Source: JASGCL01 sp965203915
Lineage (GTDB): Bacteria; Pseudomonadota; Alphaproteobacteria; JASGCL01
Assembly (NCBI GenBank): GCA_965203915.1
Contig: OZ241918.1
Coordinates: 620,001-684,000 of the forward strand
Direction: 5' to 3'
DNA length: 64,000 bases
A model generated the notes under the pieces. The model did no database searches. It saw nothing but the letters and a program-made list of their open reading frames with translations, and was not told the DNA's origin. Below, piece by piece: positions 61,719 to 64,000 of the stretch. Position 1 is the first letter of the stretch; every line of letters begins with the position of its first letter. The position numbers and the translations under genes are program-made.

Positions 61719-62891
61719 TTATAGATATTTCATTAATTCTTGGGCGGCGCGGGTCGCGGGGTTGGGGATGCTGCCTAGTTCCTTTAAAGCCTTATCATAT
61801 TTCTTTTTCATGCCAACCCTGCCGATATGAAATTGCTCGGCGGCATGGTTGATAAGGTTGACCACGGTGGCATCCTCCTGGATTAGCTCGGGCACAATCA
61901 TTTTGCCCGCCAGCAAATTGGGAAGGCAAACATTTTTTATTTTTATTAACTTGCGAACGATAAATATTGTCAGCGGGCTGGCGCGGTAAAAAGCAACCAG
62001 GGGGGCACCGCACAAGGCAGCCTCCAACGTGGTGGTGCCCATGCAACATAGGGCAAGGTCGGTCGATAAAAAATACTGCCATTTCTTTTTGTAATCACTG
62101 ATAACGGTGATATTGGGGACAGATTTGGGATCAGCGCGGCGAATTTGTGCTATCGCCTTTTTGATGGTCGCCACCAAATGGGGCTGGGTATAAAAAACAT
62201 AATGGGTGTCGGCGGGCAAGAATTTATTCTGGCTAATAAATTGCGACAAGAGCGGTAGGCTCTGCTTGACTTCACGCACCCTGGACCCCGCTAACAATAA
62301 TATTTGCGGTGGTTTGTTTTTCTGCGGGGTGTGGGTTTTCTTGGCCACGGCAACCTCCGCCACCAGCGGATGCCCCATGGTAAAGGTTTTTAATTTGGTG
62401 TCAGAAAAATAACGCGATTCAAAAGGGTAAAGACAAAATAGCGCGTCAAATATTTTTGCATATAAAAAACGCCGTTTTGGTCGCCATGCCCAAATGGTCG
62501 GGGCGACAAGGTGGATCCTGGGGAAGGGTTCTTTCCTTAAAGCCCAAGCCACGCGTTTGCTGAAATCGGGTATGTCGATGGTGATAAGCATGTCGGGCTT
62601 TTCGCGCCTTAAAAACATAATGGTTTTGATAATCAAATAGATAATTTCACCCAAATGCGGCAGCAATTCCACCAAACCCATTCTGGCGATTTTCTCCATG
62701 GGGAATAATGAGGCTAAGCCCGCCGCCGCCATTTTCCTGCCGCCGACGCCGATGAATGTGATGGTGGCGCGTGGATATTTTTTTGCCCAAGTGGTCCTGA
62801 TGGCGGTCATCATGGCGCCGCCCAAATCATCGCCCGATGGCTCGCCCGCCAGGATGGCAATTTTAATATTCCCGCTTTTTGTTCTGTCCAT
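61719..62891 (-). CDS. lpxB: Lipid-A-disaccharide synthase
   Basis: LpxB joins UDP-2,3-diacylglucosamine and lipid X to form the lipid A disaccharide. Motifs include ILAGEPSGDDLGGAMM, GVGGRKMAAAGL, the DIPDFSKRVA region, RIHLVAPTIWAWRPKR, LLAGSRVREVKQSLP, and GTTTLEAALCGAPLVAFYR. Length 390 aa is typical. It is alone here, without the lpxA/lpxI genes that often precede it. kdsA at 50.8 kb serves the same envelope pathway. Confidence 0.95.
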   Translation of the reverse strand: MDRTKSGNIKIAILAGEPSGDDLGGAMMTAIRTTWAKKYPRATITFIGVGGRKMAAAGLASLFPMEKIARMGLVELLPHLGEIIYLIIKTIMFLRREKPDMLITIDIPDFSKRVAWALRKEPFPRIHLVAPTIWAWRPKRRFLYAKIFDALFCLYPFESRYFSDTKLKTFTMGHPLVAEVAVAKKTHTPQKNKPPQILLLAGSRVREVKQSLPLLSQFISQNKFLPADTHYVFYTQPHLVATIKKAIAQIRRADPKSVPNITVISDYKKKWQYFLSTDLALCCMGTTTLEAALCGAPLVAFYRASPLTIFIVRKLIKIKNVCLPNLLAGKMIVPELIQEDATVVNLINHAAEQFHIGRVGMKKKYDKALKELGSIPNPATRAAQELMKYL

Positions 62892-63000
62892 ATTTATTTA
62901 TTTTTCTATTGCTTGTGACGCCTTGCCCGACAATAAAAACTATTGCCCCAAGTTGCAAGCAATGATTGGTGGTAAGGTAGAAAATATAGAAAGCAAACAA

Positions 63001-63037
63001 AGAAAAAAGAAGGGTTTCTGTTGCTGGGAAACCCTTC
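63001..63037 (-). terminator. Intrinsic terminator of ssrA
   Basis: On the - strand GAAGGGTTTC and GAAACCCTTC form a 10-bp stem with a 9-base loop, followed by TTTTTTCT. Confidence 0.85.
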
Positions 63038-63391
63038 AAGACCCCACCTATCGGGTATGAGCCGATAGGAATTTTGAGATGCACTCTAAGCCACTCTAGG
63101 CAGCAAGAGCAACACCCCTTTCATTGTCATTGGCATTTATAGCCTTTGAAGCTCTCTTAACCCCTTTATTATAAATAATATCAAGGCGGCGAACTTAATA
63201 CCGAACGCAAACCATAACCTTTATCACGCCTGTCTAGCCTGTTTCACCCCCATAATTTTACCCTGTCACTTTGATTTTTTTAAGTAAGCCCACAAGTTTT
63301 TTTTATGGTGGAGGTGCCGAGTACTGCCCTCGGGTCCAGAACGTCTATGCCGTTTGATTTGATAGCGTCATAGTCCTGCCAAAGCAGAACA
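63038..63391 (-). ncRNA. ssrA: Permuted two-piece tmRNA
   Basis: Read on the - strand, the acceptor piece comes first. It ends in CTCGGCACCTCCACCA, with an encoded CCA at 63306, and a T-arm CCGAG-GGCAGTA-CTCGG, as in alphaproteobacterial tmRNAs. A spacer follows. The coding piece starts near 63251 with GGGGGTGAAACAGGCTAGAC. The tag frame GCC AAT GAC AAT begins at 63134 and encodes ANDNERGVALAA before TAG (63098-63096). A hairpin (63048-63070) lies downstream. The RNA rescues stalled ribosomes and tags products for proteolysis. Exact processed ends are estimated. Confidence 0.93.
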
Positions 63392-63397
63392 ATATAT

Positions 63398-63426
63398 GAT
63401 ATACTACGCCATAAAAAAAATGTCAA
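63398..63426 (-). promoter_or_regulatory. Promoter of ssrA
   Basis: TTGACA (63426-63421), 17 bases, then TATATC (63403-63398) on the - strand put the transcript start near 63391, just before the acceptor piece. Confidence 0.8.
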
Positions 63427-63477
63427 TCTGCGCCCCATAACCACCTCGCCGCTTAACCAGCCTGTTTATCATCAACC

Positions 63478-64000
63478 ATGCGCCCCGCGATTTTAAATTC
63501 GTTATTTCAACCACTTTCTAACCTGCATGGTTTGGGTCCTAAATTTGCATCCCTGTTAACAGGGTTAGCAGGCAACAGGGTCATCGACATGCTTGGTAAA
63601 TTGTTGCCGCAAAAAATGGTGGAAAGAAAAATAATAAAAAACCTGTCCGAACTTAACCAACAATTGATTGGTTGCCATGTGATAGTGCAGGGTAAAATAA
63701 CCAGCCACGTGCCGCCAGAAAATAGTTTCAAAAAAAATAGGCCCTATAAAATATACCTGGCCGATGGTACGCGCGCCATCACCCTGACATTTTTTTTGCA
63801 GCAAGGGGCATGGTTAAAAAAACAATACCCCCCTGGGGCCGAGATGGCCATCAGCGGCATATTGAACCAATTTCAAGGCGAATGGCAAATCACCCACCCC
63901 GAGGCCGCGGTGGCGGCACCGCGCATCGCGGAGATTCCCTTGGTCGAAAGTATTTATCCCAAAAGTCAAAACCTACCGCAAAAAGTTATCCAACGTTCCA
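63478..64000 (+). CDS. recG: ATP-dependent DNA helicase RecG, N-terminal part (cut by right edge)
   Basis: The frame is open from the ATG at 63478 to the window end (174 codons). The start MRPAILNSLFQPLSNLHGLG, then GPKFASLLTGLAGNRVIDML and the OB-fold wedge region (IYLADGTRAITLTFF, YPPGAEMAISGILNQFQGEW) match the RecG N-terminal wedge domain, with VESIYPKSQNLPQK as the link toward the helicase. RecG remodels stalled forks and Holliday junctions. It is divergent from ssrA. Confidence 0.88.
   Translation, partial: MRPAILNSLFQPLSNLHGLGPKFASLLTGLAGNRVIDMLGKLLPQKMVERKIIKNLSELNQQLIGCHVIVQGKITSHVPPENSFKKNRPYKIYLADGTRAITLTFFLQQGAWLKKQYPPGAEMAISGILNQFQGEWQITHPEAAVAAPRIAEIPLVESIYPKSQNLPQKVIQRS

Larger units (their letters stand above)
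62892..63477. other. Intergenic region occupied by the tmRNA gene
   Basis: The region between lpxB and recG holds no protein gene. It contains tmRNA (63038-63391), its terminator and its promoter; 62892-63000 shows nothing further. Confidence 0.8.

Overview
The window reads as chromosomal DNA of an alphaproteobacterium of moderate GC content. The strongest marker is a circularly permuted two-piece tmRNA gene with tag ANDNERGVALAA at 63.0-63.4 kb. It is supported by a DUF721 gene, a trmD-rplS-kdsA-eno-dcd housekeeping block, and a 40-aa basic ORF of a type common in alphaproteobacteria. The genetic code appears standard. I cannot name a species.

Region 1 (1-38.4 kb) is a tandem cluster of four giant paralogous genes, all on the + strand. 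Each encodes a protein built almost wholly of ~100-residue cadherin-like repeats: an xEN opening, an ATDxDG calcium motif, LDxED, and a closing GNVDE. The first gene enters from the left edge. The second is about 5,026 aa if one frameshift is ignored, the third is 2,437 aa and the fourth 3,078 aa. The three complete N-termini start directly with MxYSWKN and a repeat, with no signal peptide. All four end in the same nearly invariant ~190-residue module finishing in SQHISFV. This architecture suggests type I-secreted giant adhesins, but no exporter is in the window. Gene 2 carries a higher-order array of alternating A/B repeats in which every second repeat has lost the DxDG calcium ligands. Near-consensus promoters precede genes 2 and 3, and a weaker aligned candidate plus three 23-bp direct repeats precede gene 4.

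Region 2 (38.5-44.1 kb) holds a dimethylglycine/sarcosine dehydrogenase-like gene and an AT-rich MmeI-like fused restriction-modification gene. Each is split by a single-base homopolymer frameshift. A small Cys/His protein follows on the opposite strand. With two further frameshifts in the giant genes, the window holds four such interruptions. They are either assembly errors or real decay or phase switching.

Region 3 (44.3-53.6 kb) is housekeeping: a YfgM-like TPR protein and BamB for outer-membrane assembly, a small outer-membrane barrel, a methyltransferase, tRNA-Pro(GGG), an AEC transporter, DUF721/DciA-like, trmD, rplS, kdsA (possibly leaderless), eno, the small ORF and dcd.

Region 4 (53.6-64 kb) is mostly on the - strand. 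It has an MttB-family methyltransferase, a ferric-iron ABC operon (fbpA, cupredoxin, fbpB, fbpC) with a strong promoter and a dyad operator, a trans-sulfuration PLP enzyme, lpxB and the tmRNA. The start of recG follows on the + strand. The dehydrogenase and the MttB homologue together hint at use of methylated amines such as glycine betaine.
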